From contig NZ_FWXY01000008.1 of the NCBI RefSeq assembly GCF_900176365.1, positions 62,001 to 126,000 of the forward strand: DNA of 64,000 bases, given 5' to 3'. The position numbers and the translations under genes are program-made. The notes beneath the pieces were generated by a model. It worked only from the letters and a program-made list of their open reading frames with translations, was not told the DNA's origin and did not search any database. Of this stretch, positions 45,105 to 52,277 are shown piece after piece (position 1 is the stretch's first letter; every line of letters begins with the position of its first letter). This DNA comes from Desulfocicer vacuolatum DSM 3385 (GTDB taxonomy: Bacteria > Desulfobacterota > Desulfobacteria > Desulfobacterales > Desulfobacteraceae).

Positions 45105-46373
45105 TTACCGGACGATGCCTTTCCCTTTCAATGCAGCAATATCTTGGGGATCATAACCCAGCCCCCGGAGGATGTCATCACTATGGGCACCTTTGTCCGC
45201 CCCCCGGGTGCGGGTACCGGGACGACATTTCCCGAAACGGGCCGGATAGCCCGGTACATTTATCTCACCCAAACCGGGATATTGAGCCGGTCGAACATAG
45301 CCGTTGGCCTTTGCCTGGATATCATTTTCCACATCCATCACCTTCTGGATGGGGGCGAACATCAGCTTGGCTGCCATGAAATCTACCATCCACTCATCCC
45401 GGGATCGGGTGGTAAAAAGTTCATCAAGAAGGGAAATCAGTTCATCGGAGGTTATGGGGCCCCCTTTTTCATTGGTGAATCTGGGATCACGGGCAATTTC
45501 CGGGGCACCCATGACCCGGCAAAAGGGTTCCCAGTACTTCTCCTCGGGATGATGGGTGCACATCACCCATTGACCGTCCCCGCAGCAGAACACATTTCGC
45601 AAAGGAGAATGATGGGACCGCTCCGAAGGCACACAGGGATCAATTTTCAAGGTGTTGGCCAGCATCAGGTTGATATGTTGTAGCCATAATGACGAACTGT
45701 ACAATGAGACATGGACTTCCTGGGAAACACCCTGGCGCTCCCTGGCCAGCAGGGCTGCGAGTACGGCATGGGAAAGAGTGATGGCCGTGGCCTGGTCAAG
45801 CAGCCCAATATGCAGCATAGCCGGTAATTCCCCGCCCGTGGTAAACATCATGCCGGAGCAGGCCTGTCCCAAAGGGTCAAAAGCGCCAATATCCTGTAGA
45901 GGGCCCTCCTGGCCGTAACCGGAAACACTGGCATGGATAATCCTGGAATTAACGGCACTGATGGACGCATAATCAAGATTCATCTTTTGGGTGGTGCTTT
46001 TGCGCAGGTTGATCATGAACACATCCGCATCCCGGATCAGGCGATTGAAAATCTCCCGGCCCCGGTCTGTATTGATGTCAAGGCAAATATTCTTTTTGTT
46101 CCGGTTAGACACTTCAAAGGTCACGCTCCGTCCGTCAGAAGCGGCCATGTCTACGGCCCCGACTTTGGTCCAGTACCGGATACCGTCCCCCACCGGGTCT
46201 TCCACTTTGATTACCTCTGCCCCCAGATCGCCCAGTATGGCCCCGCACCCCGGACCCGCATGAAACACGCCGTACTCAACGACTTTTATCCCTTCCAAGG
46301 GCAAAGGAGCGTCATCCCGGCTGTCTTTGTCATGATACCTGACTTCCATTGGCTCTTCCTTATTTTGAGACAT
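45105..46373 (-). CDS. Class III CoA-transferase (CaiB/BaiF family)
   Basis: 422 residues from the ATG at 46373 (MSQNKEEPMEV), chosen because GGAAGGTAATC lies just before it; the frame is open to 46442 through a lysine-rich low-complexity stretch that is unlikely to be translated. Family landmarks: LEGIKVVEYGVFHAGPGCGAILGDLGAEVIKVEDPVGD, ICLDINTDRGREIFNRLI, ADVFMINLR, and the catalytic-Asp region IGAFDPLGQACSGMM. These enzymes move CoA between acids or racemise 2-methylacyl-CoAs. Substrate unknown; it may act with the neighbouring thioesterase and reductases. Its first residues and ribosome-binding site closely match those of the MDR reductase gene at 41264. Confidence 0.9.
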   Translation of the reverse strand: MSQNKEEPMEVRYHDKDSRDDAPLPLEGIKVVEYGVFHAGPGCGAILGDLGAEVIKVEDPVGDGIRYWTKVGAVDMAASDGRSVTFEVSNRNKKNICLDINTDRGREIFNRLIRDADVFMINLRKSTTQKMNLDYASISAVNSRIIHASVSGYGQEGPLQDIGAFDPLGQACSGMMFTTGGELPAMLHIGLLDQATAITLSHAVLAALLARERQGVSQEVHVSLYSSSLWLQHINLMLANTLKIDPCVPSERSHHSPLRNVFCCGDGQWVMCTHHPEEKYWEPFCRVMGAPEIARDPRFTNEKGGPITSDELISLLDELFTTRSRDEWMVDFMAAKLMFAPIQKVMDVENDIQAKANGYVRPAQYPGLGEINVPGYPARFGKCRPGTRTRGADKGAHSDDILRGLGYDPQDIAALKGKGIVR

Positions 46374-46639
46374 GATTACCTTCCTTTTGCCGCACTTTTT
46401 TTCCTTTGTTTTGACTTCTATTTTTTTTATTTTTGTTTTCATAACGTATAAAAAATATGACGGGTCCTCTTAATATCAAGGGAATTATTTCAAAACTTGA
46501 GAACAAGATCCATTTACATTTTTTTTACAACTTGTTTACAACTCCATGACACATGGTTTATTCAATGGAGGTATGATGAGTTTAATTCGACGATCAAGTA
46601 GTAACAATCTTTGATCATAGAGTAAAGAATTCATCCATA
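46374..46639. other. Divergent promoter region left of the family-2 MITE
   Basis: AT-rich non-coding sequence between the CoA-transferase (minus) and the vWA protein (plus). It ends in CATCCATA, the left target duplication of the adjacent element. No promoter stands out. Confidence 0.35.
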
Positions 46640-46771
46640 GTAAATATTCGGCCAGCACCCCATATTCACTCATTTGGGCCTGCTCACCCTTAGCAAAAGT
46701 ATGCTACGCAGTCCCAACTAAGCGAATATGGGGCACTGCCCAAACATTTACAGACCAAGCCGAATATTTAC
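46640..46771 (+). mobile_element. 132-bp MITE (family 2), intact, IS66-type ends, 8-bp target duplication
   Basis: Perfect 13-bp terminal inverted repeats GTAAATATTCGGC and GCCGAATATTTAC, flanked by the perfect 8-bp direct repeat CATCCATA (46632-46639 and 46772-46779). An inner perfect pair CCCCATATTC and GAATATGGGG gives the element a long hairpin. GTAA ends and 8-bp duplications are the known hallmark of the IS66 family, so an IS66-type transposase probably moved it. It carries no gene. It lies only 13 bases in front of the vWA protein start codon, just before its ribosome-binding site. Related copies are at 44070-44178 and 58405-58534. Confidence 0.88.
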
Positions 46772-46792
46772 CATCCATAAAAGGAGCCCCCC

Positions 46793-48160
46793 ATGAAACA
46801 AAGCATGCGTATTTATCCAGGACTTGTTATTGGTTTTACTACCATGGCAATCTTTTTTGTATCCATGATGACCCCGGCCATGGCCAGCTCCCGGCAGGAC
46901 ACCGGGGTGATGTGCCGCCTTAAAACGGACAAAGATATTTTTCCGGCAGGAAAATCCCAGAATATCGTTTTAAAAATCAGCCTGGATGCCCCACTGCCTC
47001 CGGCAGACATCCAGCGCCCCGCCGTGAACATTTCCCTGGTGCTGGACCAATCCGGGTCCATGAACGGCATAAAAATAGACCAGGCAAAGGCAGCAGCAAA
47101 AGAGGCAGTGAACAGATTGGGATTAAAGGATGTTTTTTCCCTGGTTACCTATAACAACACCATCAGGACCATTGTACCTGCCCAGCATCCAAAAAACAGA
47201 AGGCAAATCACCGACACCATCCGACAGATCCATGCCAGCGGTAATACTGCCCTTTTTGGTGGTGTCAGCCAGGGAGCAGCTGAGATTAGAAAAAACATTG
47301 AAAAAGACTATGTCCACCGCATTGTTCTTTTGTCCGACGGCCTTGCCAATGTAGGGCCCAGCACCCCTGAGGACCTGGGCCGCCTGGGAGCGGCATTGAT
47401 CAAAGAAAATATCTCCGTCACCACAGTGGGGGTGGGGGTGGATTACAATGAAGATCTCATGGCAAGGCTTTCCCAGAAAAGTGACGGCAATACCTATTTT
47501 GTTGAATCCGGATATGATCTGCCCTCCATCTTCACAGCAGAACTGGGGGATGTCCTCAATGTGGTGGCCAAAAAAGTAAAAGTCATTATTACCCTGGCAG
47601 ATGATATCATCCCGGTGGGGATTATTGGAAGGGAAGGCAGAATTAACGGTAATCGCATCTCCTTTTCCATGAACCAGCTCTATGGGGGCCAGGAAAAATA
47701 TGCCCTGGTGGAGGTAAAACTGCCTGCATCCCCACCAGGCTCACATAAAAAAATTGCCCGGGCCAATGTATATTACGAAAATCCGTTCACCCGGCAACAG
47801 GCACAATCATCAGGGGTTTCTCACATTGAATTCAGCAGTAATCCTGCCACGGTGGCTGCATCCACAAATGTTGATGTGGTGCGGGAATATCAACTCAACC
47901 TTAATGCCCTGGCCCAGGAAAAAGCCATTGAATTATCAGATAAGGGGCAAAAGAAAAAAGCAGTGGCAGAATTGAAAAAATCCGCAGTTAAACTCAAAGA
48001 GCTGGGGGGCAGATATCAGGATGAAATTCTCCTTGAAGAGGCTGATGCCATTGAAAGCCAGGCCCGGCGTATTGAGGCCGAAGGAATGAGTAAAAAGAGT
48101 CGTAAGGTGCTGAGAACCAAATCATTTCAAATGAAAAACCAGCAGATATTAAAGGAATAA
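46793..48160 (+). CDS. Exported von Willebrand factor type A domain protein
   Basis: 455 residues with a signal peptide (GLVIGFTTMAIFFVSMMTPAMA then SSRQD). After a short beta segment the vWA domain begins with the metal-ion-dependent adhesion motif NISLVLDQSGSMNGIKIDQA (D-x-S-x-S at about residues 83-89), continues through SGNTALFGGVSQGA (the MIDAS Thr) and IVLLSDGLANVG (the second Asp). A C-terminal alpha-helical tail is rich in Lys and Glu. Such periplasmic proteins bind partner proteins in a metal-dependent way. AAAAGGAGCCCCCC is its ribosome-binding site. The sensor kinase follows after 59 bases, suggesting that it may present a signal to that kinase. Confidence 0.88.
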   Translation: MKQSMRIYPGLVIGFTTMAIFFVSMMTPAMASSRQDTGVMCRLKTDKDIFPAGKSQNIVLKISLDAPLPPADIQRPAVNISLVLDQSGSMNGIKIDQAKAAAKEAVNRLGLKDVFSLVTYNNTIRTIVPAQHPKNRRQITDTIRQIHASGNTALFGGVSQGAAEIRKNIEKDYVHRIVLLSDGLANVGPSTPEDLGRLGAALIKENISVTTVGVGVDYNEDLMARLSQKSDGNTYFVESGYDLPSIFTAELGDVLNVVAKKVKVIITLADDIIPVGIIGREGRINGNRISFSMNQLYGGQEKYALVEVKLPASPPGSHKKIARANVYYENPFTRQQAQSSGVSHIEFSSNPATVAASTNVDVVREYQLNLNALAQEKAIELSDKGQKKKAVAELKKSAVKLKELGGRYQDEILLEEADAIESQARRIEAEGMSKKSRKVLRTKSFQMKNQQILKE

Positions 48161-48219
48161 TACCTGAAACGATGCAAGTCCGGCCAGACAATGTAATTTT
48201 CAGGTAGTAATGAATTCAC

Positions 48220-50040
48220 ATGACAAGTAAACGATCCATTTTTTTGTTCTGGGCACTGTTTCTGGTGCCCAGTCTCATTGTGGCGCTACTGGCCTTAAGG
48301 CTTCTTGCACATGAGCAGGAGCGCCTGAGCCGTTCGGCCCTGCTCTCATTGTCCCAACGGGCCCAGGCCGTGGCTGATACCATCCATGTGACAATGCAGG
48401 CCGTCCAGGACAACATGGCAAGATCTTTGTTGCAACTGCCCCCCACAACCCGATTGGAAGCCCTTAAATCCTGGGAACTGTCCAACCCCTTGATCCGCAA
48501 TATTTTCATTAAATATCAAAACAAACCATTGACGTATCCTGTACCGGGCATGGGTTCCACCCCTGAAGAAAGACGGTTCACGGCCCGATATGAGGCCCTG
48601 TTTTCCCACAGGCTTTCCTTTGATTTCAATGAGATGATGTCAAAAAATGAAACAAATGCCACCGCTGCCATGGCATCGGAAAAAAAAGATTTAAACAATT
48701 TTAATGAGTTAGGTTTTAATACTGTACCGTCAGAAAAAATAACAACACCCGACGGATTGGAAGATAAAAGAACCCAGCCGGTACCTGGGGCAAAAAACAC
48801 TCTACTGGCCCTGTCAAGATCTCCTCAACAGGCCATGCCCCAACAAAAAAATTTCCCAGGGCCGGGGCAAACTCTCTCTATGAGCCCTGAAAAAATAATG
48901 TCAGAAAAAAGCGGGTGGATTCCCTGGTTCAGTGAAAACCGCCTGTTCATACTGGTGTGGGGCCAACAGCATAAAAAAGGGCCTGTTTATGGGGTGGAAC
49001 TTGAATTAATGACCTTGCTCTCACGCCTGGTGGTGGATTTTCCCCAGCTGGATGATGACAATATCGCACTGGTGCTTATGGATGGCAATGCCCATCCAAT
49101 GCACCAGGCAGGTAAACTTGAGATAACCCGGGGCATAAAACCCCGTACATCCATTGCCATATCTCCCCTGCTGCCCCATTGGTCAATTGGTGTGTATATC
49201 CAAACAAAAGGGCTTGTATCCACCAGGGGGTTTTTATATATTTCCCGGCTCCTTCTTGGTATCTTTTTGGCTTGTATCATTTCCGGGGGTGCTCTTTTAA
49301 CCCGTATGACTCTGCATAATATAAAGAACGCCCACCAGAAAACCTCCTTTGTTTCCTCGGTGTCCCATGAACTGAAGACCCCCCTGACCAGCATTCGCAT
49401 GTATGCAGAGCTTTTGCAATCCCAACGTGTCACTGACCCAGAAAAGACCCAACATTATCTTTCAGTGATGGTTACAGAAACCCATCGTCTCACCCGACTT
49501 ATCAACAATGTGCTGGATTTTGGCAGACTGGAGCAGGGCAAAAAAAAATATCACATCACCTCTTTTGACCTTTTACAACTGCTCAATCAGATCATTGACG
49601 CCCATGGTATCCGCATTCACAACCAAGGACTGAAAATACTCTTCACACCTGCCACCCATGAGAACAATAATTTTACCATAAATTCCGATGCCGATGCCCT
49701 TGAACAAGTCATTATCAACCTTGTGGACAATGCATTAAAATACGCTGGCGATGGAAATTTTATTGAATTTATCGTAAACATGGAAACTGATGAAACAAAA
49801 AAACAGTTGATTTTATTAAAGGTGTGCGATGACGGGCCGGGCATTCCCCCGGAACATTGCCATGAGATATTTGAAAAATTTCACAGGGTGGACAACTCAT
49901 TAACGGCAACACATCCCGGCTCCGGCCTGGGTTTGAGCATTTCCAGGAAAATACTGCGGGATCTTGGGGGAGACCTGGAACTTGAACCGGGACCCAATGG
50001 CAAAGGGTGTTGCTTTACAGCAAGGATTAAAACAACATGA
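48220..50040 (+). CDS. Sensor histidine kinase
   Basis: 606-residue membrane sensor. Membrane spans at about 7-27 (FLFWALFLVPSLIVALLALR) and about 335-360 (YISRLLLGIFLACIISGGAL) enclose a periplasmic region of some 300 residues without a recognised family. The HisKA box SSVSHELKTPLTSIRMYAELL has the phospho-acceptor His near residue 383; the ATPase domain shows QVIINLVDNALKYAG, VCDDGPGIPPEH and GSGLGLSISRKILRDLGG. The following gene overlaps it by four bases (ATGA), the usual arrangement for a cognate response regulator. Confidence 0.94.
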   Translation: MTSKRSIFLFWALFLVPSLIVALLALRLLAHEQERLSRSALLSLSQRAQAVADTIHVTMQAVQDNMARSLLQLPPTTRLEALKSWELSNPLIRNIFIKYQNKPLTYPVPGMGSTPEERRFTARYEALFSHRLSFDFNEMMSKNETNATAAMASEKKDLNNFNELGFNTVPSEKITTPDGLEDKRTQPVPGAKNTLLALSRSPQQAMPQQKNFPGPGQTLSMSPEKIMSEKSGWIPWFSENRLFILVWGQQHKKGPVYGVELELMTLLSRLVVDFPQLDDDNIALVLMDGNAHPMHQAGKLEITRGIKPRTSIAISPLLPHWSIGVYIQTKGLVSTRGFLYISRLLLGIFLACIISGGALLTRMTLHNIKNAHQKTSFVSSVSHELKTPLTSIRMYAELLQSQRVTDPEKTQHYLSVMVTETHRLTRLINNVLDFGRLEQGKKKYHITSFDLLQLLNQIIDAHGIRIHNQGLKILFTPATHENNNFTINSDADALEQVIINLVDNALKYAGDGNFIEFIVNMETDETKKQLILLKVCDDGPGIPPEHCHEIFEKFHRVDNSLTATHPGSGLGLSISRKILRDLGGDLELEPGPNGKGCCFTARIKTT

Positions 50041-50891
50041 CGCATATCCATATACTTGTGGCTGAAGATGATGACCATATTCGAATAGGACTTGTGGATA
50101 TTCTGGAAAGCGAATCCTACAGGGTCACCCAGGCAGCCCATGGAAAAAAGGCCATGGAACGATTCAAAGAGAACAGGTTTGATTTGATTCTTCTTGATAT
50201 CATGATGCCGGAAAAAAGCGGATATGATGTGTGCCGTGACATCCGTGCCATAGACCCGCAGGTTCCCATCATCATGCTCACGGCCAAGGGAGAAGAGATG
50301 GACAAGGTAATAGGTCTGCATTCCGGAGCCGATGATTACATCACCAAACCCTTTGGTATTCATGAATTACTGGCTCGAATCACCGCTGTGCTGAGGCGTT
50401 CCGGGCTCTCTGGAAAAAAAAACGCAAACGCTGGCAAAAAAAGCTGTGACGATGCGTCCACCGGGGATGTTTTTTCCTTTGGTAACTATCTGGTCAATCC
50501 CAAAACATTTAAACTGACACCACATCCCCGGGCAAAAAAAATTTTACCATCCCCACAGTCACACATATCGAATCAAAAAAATAAACCGGTAAAAAGCAAA
50601 GAGAACACGAATAAAGCCAAGGAAGTGGGAGGGGAGAAATCCCAGAAAGAGATTGTCGGCATTGATATCACAGAAAGGGAACTGAGACTTATTCAATTTT
50701 TCCACCGGCATCCCGGAGAAGTATTAAGCCGGGATACCCTGTTAAATGAAATCTGGGGAATAAACTACCTTGGCACCACCCGGACCCTGGATCAACACAT
50801 TGCAAAGCTTAGAAAAAAAATTGAATCCAATCCATCCTGCCCCGGCATTATCACCACTGTCCACGGCGTGGGATATCGCTATGTCCAATAG
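50037..50891 (+). CDS. OmpR-family response regulator
   Basis: 284 residues, longer than the usual 225-240. The receiver domain is complete: ILVAEDDDHIR, phospho-acceptor Asp in LILLDIMMPEKSGYDVC (about residue 56), LTAKGEEMDKVIGLHSGADDYITKPFGIHELLARI. The winged-helix domain follows, with ERELRLIQFFHRHPGEVLSRDTLLNEIWG and RTLDQHIAKLRKKIE...GVGYRYV. Between the start of the DNA-binding domain (GNYLVNPKTFKLT) and ITERELRL there is an extra segment of about 45 lysine-, serine- and asparagine-rich residues (160-207) that breaks the beta-sheet of the usual fold. It overlaps the kinase gene by four bases. Confidence 0.94.
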   Translation: MTHIHILVAEDDDHIRIGLVDILESESYRVTQAAHGKKAMERFKENRFDLILLDIMMPEKSGYDVCRDIRAIDPQVPIIMLTAKGEEMDKVIGLHSGADDYITKPFGIHELLARITAVLRRSGLSGKKNANAGKKSCDDASTGDVFSFGNYLVNPKTFKLTPHPRAKKILPSPQSHISNQKNKPVKSKENTNKAKEVGGEKSQKEIVGIDITERELRLIQFFHRHPGEVLSRDTLLNEIWGINYLGTTRTLDQHIAKLRKKIESNPSCPGIITTVHGVGYRYVQ

Positions 50892-50982
50892 CCGTGGCAG
50901 GCAATCTTGAAAAAACATTGCCATGGATGTACCAATGGGGTATTTTCACCCAAATTAATGATAGCTGCCACGGGCAGATCGA
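50889..50982 (+). repeat. Family-3 repeat copy
   Basis: AGCCGTGGCAGGCAATCTTG then ATTGCCATGGATGTACCAATGGGG and CAAATTAATGATAGCTGCCACGGGCAGATC. The ATTGCCATGGATGT to GCTGCCA stretch is shared with 42688-42760. It starts at the response-regulator stop codon. Confidence 0.65.
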
Positions 50983-51004
50983 AAAACAAGGATAAATATA
51001 CCAC

Positions 51005-51919
51005 ATGATCACTTATATTAAACTGACGCTGACAGCTATTTTCTGGGGCGGCACTTTTGTGGCCGGAAGATTCATTGCATCGGATGTTTCACCGGTGAAT
51101 GCCGCTTTTTTACGTTTTGCCATTGCATCATTTTTTCTGATCATTTTTACAAAAAACATTGAAGGTAAGTTTCCGGCAATTTCCCGGAAACAGATCCTTC
51201 CCATATTATTATCAGGGGCCTCCGGCGTTTTTTTGTATAATATTCTCTTTTTTGAAGGGCTTCGCTATATCCATGCCGGAAGGGCCGCATTGATCATTGC
51301 CTTAAACCCCATTATGATCAGCATTTTCTCTGCCATTCTGTTCAGGGAAAAACTCAATTTCATCAAAGGTTTTGGCATCATTCTGTCGGTTACCGGTGCC
51401 CTTGTGGTAATTTCCAACGGTCACTTGACAGACATCATGGGGTATCACATTGGTAAAGGAGAATTGCTCATTTTTGGATGTGTTGTCAGTTGGGTGAGCT
51501 ATTCCCTGGTGGGAAAAGCTGTGATGAGCTCATTATCTCCTCTGGTTTCCGTTTGTTATTCTTCCGTGGCAGGTACAGCACTCCTGGCAATTCCCTTTTT
51601 ATTCAATGGTCAGTTCCATGAAATAATTAATTACACAATATTGGATTGGGGAAACCTTTTTTACTTAGGATTCTTCGGCACAGTGCTTGGTTTTTTCTGG
51701 TATTATGAAGGTATTAACAGGATTGGTGCCATGAAAGCCGGCGTCTTCATCAATGTGGTGCCGGTCAGCGCCATTATTTTGTCCTGCTTTATACTTGATG
51801 AGGCCATTACCCCGTCTCTTTTTTCAGGTGGGGTATTTGTGATTTCAGGCGTTTACACCACCAATGCATCCCAGACAATTAAAAGCCGCATGGCAAGGCT
51901 CATCCACGCCGTGAGATAA
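51005..51919 (+). CDS. EamA/DMT-family transporter
   Basis: 304-residue membrane protein with ten hydrophobic segments in two EamA repeats (first: LTLTAIFWGGTFVAGRFIA to ALVVISNGHL; second: GELLIFGCVVSWVSYSLVGKA to FVISGVYTTNA). AALIIALNPIMISIFSAILF and VPVSAIILSCFILDEAI are typical of the family, which exports amino acids or other metabolites. No specific substrate can be proposed. There is no clear ribosome-binding site before the ATG. A long-loop hairpin follows (51981-52041). Confidence 0.85.
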   Translation: MITYIKLTLTAIFWGGTFVAGRFIASDVSPVNAAFLRFAIASFFLIIFTKNIEGKFPAISRKQILPILLSGASGVFLYNILFFEGLRYIHAGRAALIIALNPIMISIFSAILFREKLNFIKGFGIILSVTGALVVISNGHLTDIMGYHIGKGELLIFGCVVSWVSYSLVGKAVMSSLSPLVSVCYSSVAGTALLAIPFLFNGQFHEIINYTILDWGNLFYLGFFGTVLGFFWYYEGINRIGAMKAGVFINVVPVSAIILSCFILDEAITPSLFSGGVFVISGVYTTNASQTIKSRMARLIHAVR

Positions 51920-51980
51920 TTCGGGTGCCGCATGAATCAGCCGGCATCTTTTTGAAAAGTTTTCTACATGTTTCATTTCT

Positions 51981-52041
51981 GCTTTACACTTTCCAGAGCA
52001 ATGTCTCCATTTTGATGATAAGTTTTCAACAAAGTGTAAGC
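51981..52041 (+). terminator. Possible terminator between convergent genes
   Basis: GCTTTACACTTT and AAAGTGTAAGC form a stem with a loop of about 38 bases, followed by TGTTTTTTGG. It lies after the EamA gene and before the minus-strand zinc-ribbon gene. The long loop lowers confidence. Confidence 0.4.
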
Positions 52042-52079
52042 TGTTTTTTGGGTCATATGAAGGATACTGAAATTTCCAT

Positions 52080-52274
52080 TTACTTATCCTCAAGCATCTT
52101 TTCCACTTCAGACATTCTTGTTTCCACAAGTTGCTCGGGGATATAGACTTCACCACACACCGGGCATCTTAAAATATCTGTAAAAAAACTGTGGCCCAGA
52201 TATTTAAAATCTGTCTTTGTGGGCTCCAACTCTATTTGGCAGCGATGACAGATTTTCACACCATCTTCCGACAT
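52080..52274 (-). CDS. Small zinc-ribbon/redox protein of the aldehyde oxidoreductase locus
   Basis: 64 residues with two CxxC pairs: ICHRCQIELE and LRCPVCGEVYIPEQL, the spacing of a rubredoxin-like or zinc-ribbon knuckle. The pattern KTDFKYLGHSFFTDILRCPVCGEVYIPEQLVETRMSEVEKMLEDK (split here only for naming) corresponds to the small protein I recall as DVU_1557-family redox protein, found beside the dicluster flavoprotein and aldehyde oxidoreductase in Desulfovibrio. That recall should be treated as unverified. It starts three bases after the stop of the large upstream gene, so the two are coupled. Confidence 0.7.
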   Translation of the reverse strand: MSEDGVKICHRCQIELEPTKTDFKYLGHSFFTDILRCPVCGEVYIPEQLVETRMSEVEKMLEDK

Positions 52275-52277
52275 TGA

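Noticed and set aside
46640-46771. Possible coding frame through the family-2 repeat (AKGEQAQMSEYG on the minus strand)
   Set aside because: Similar short frames appear in the other copies, but the inverted-repeat structure, target duplication and lack of a start signal show a DNA or RNA element, not a gene. The likeness to part of the dicluster protein near 53350 is weak and probably chance.
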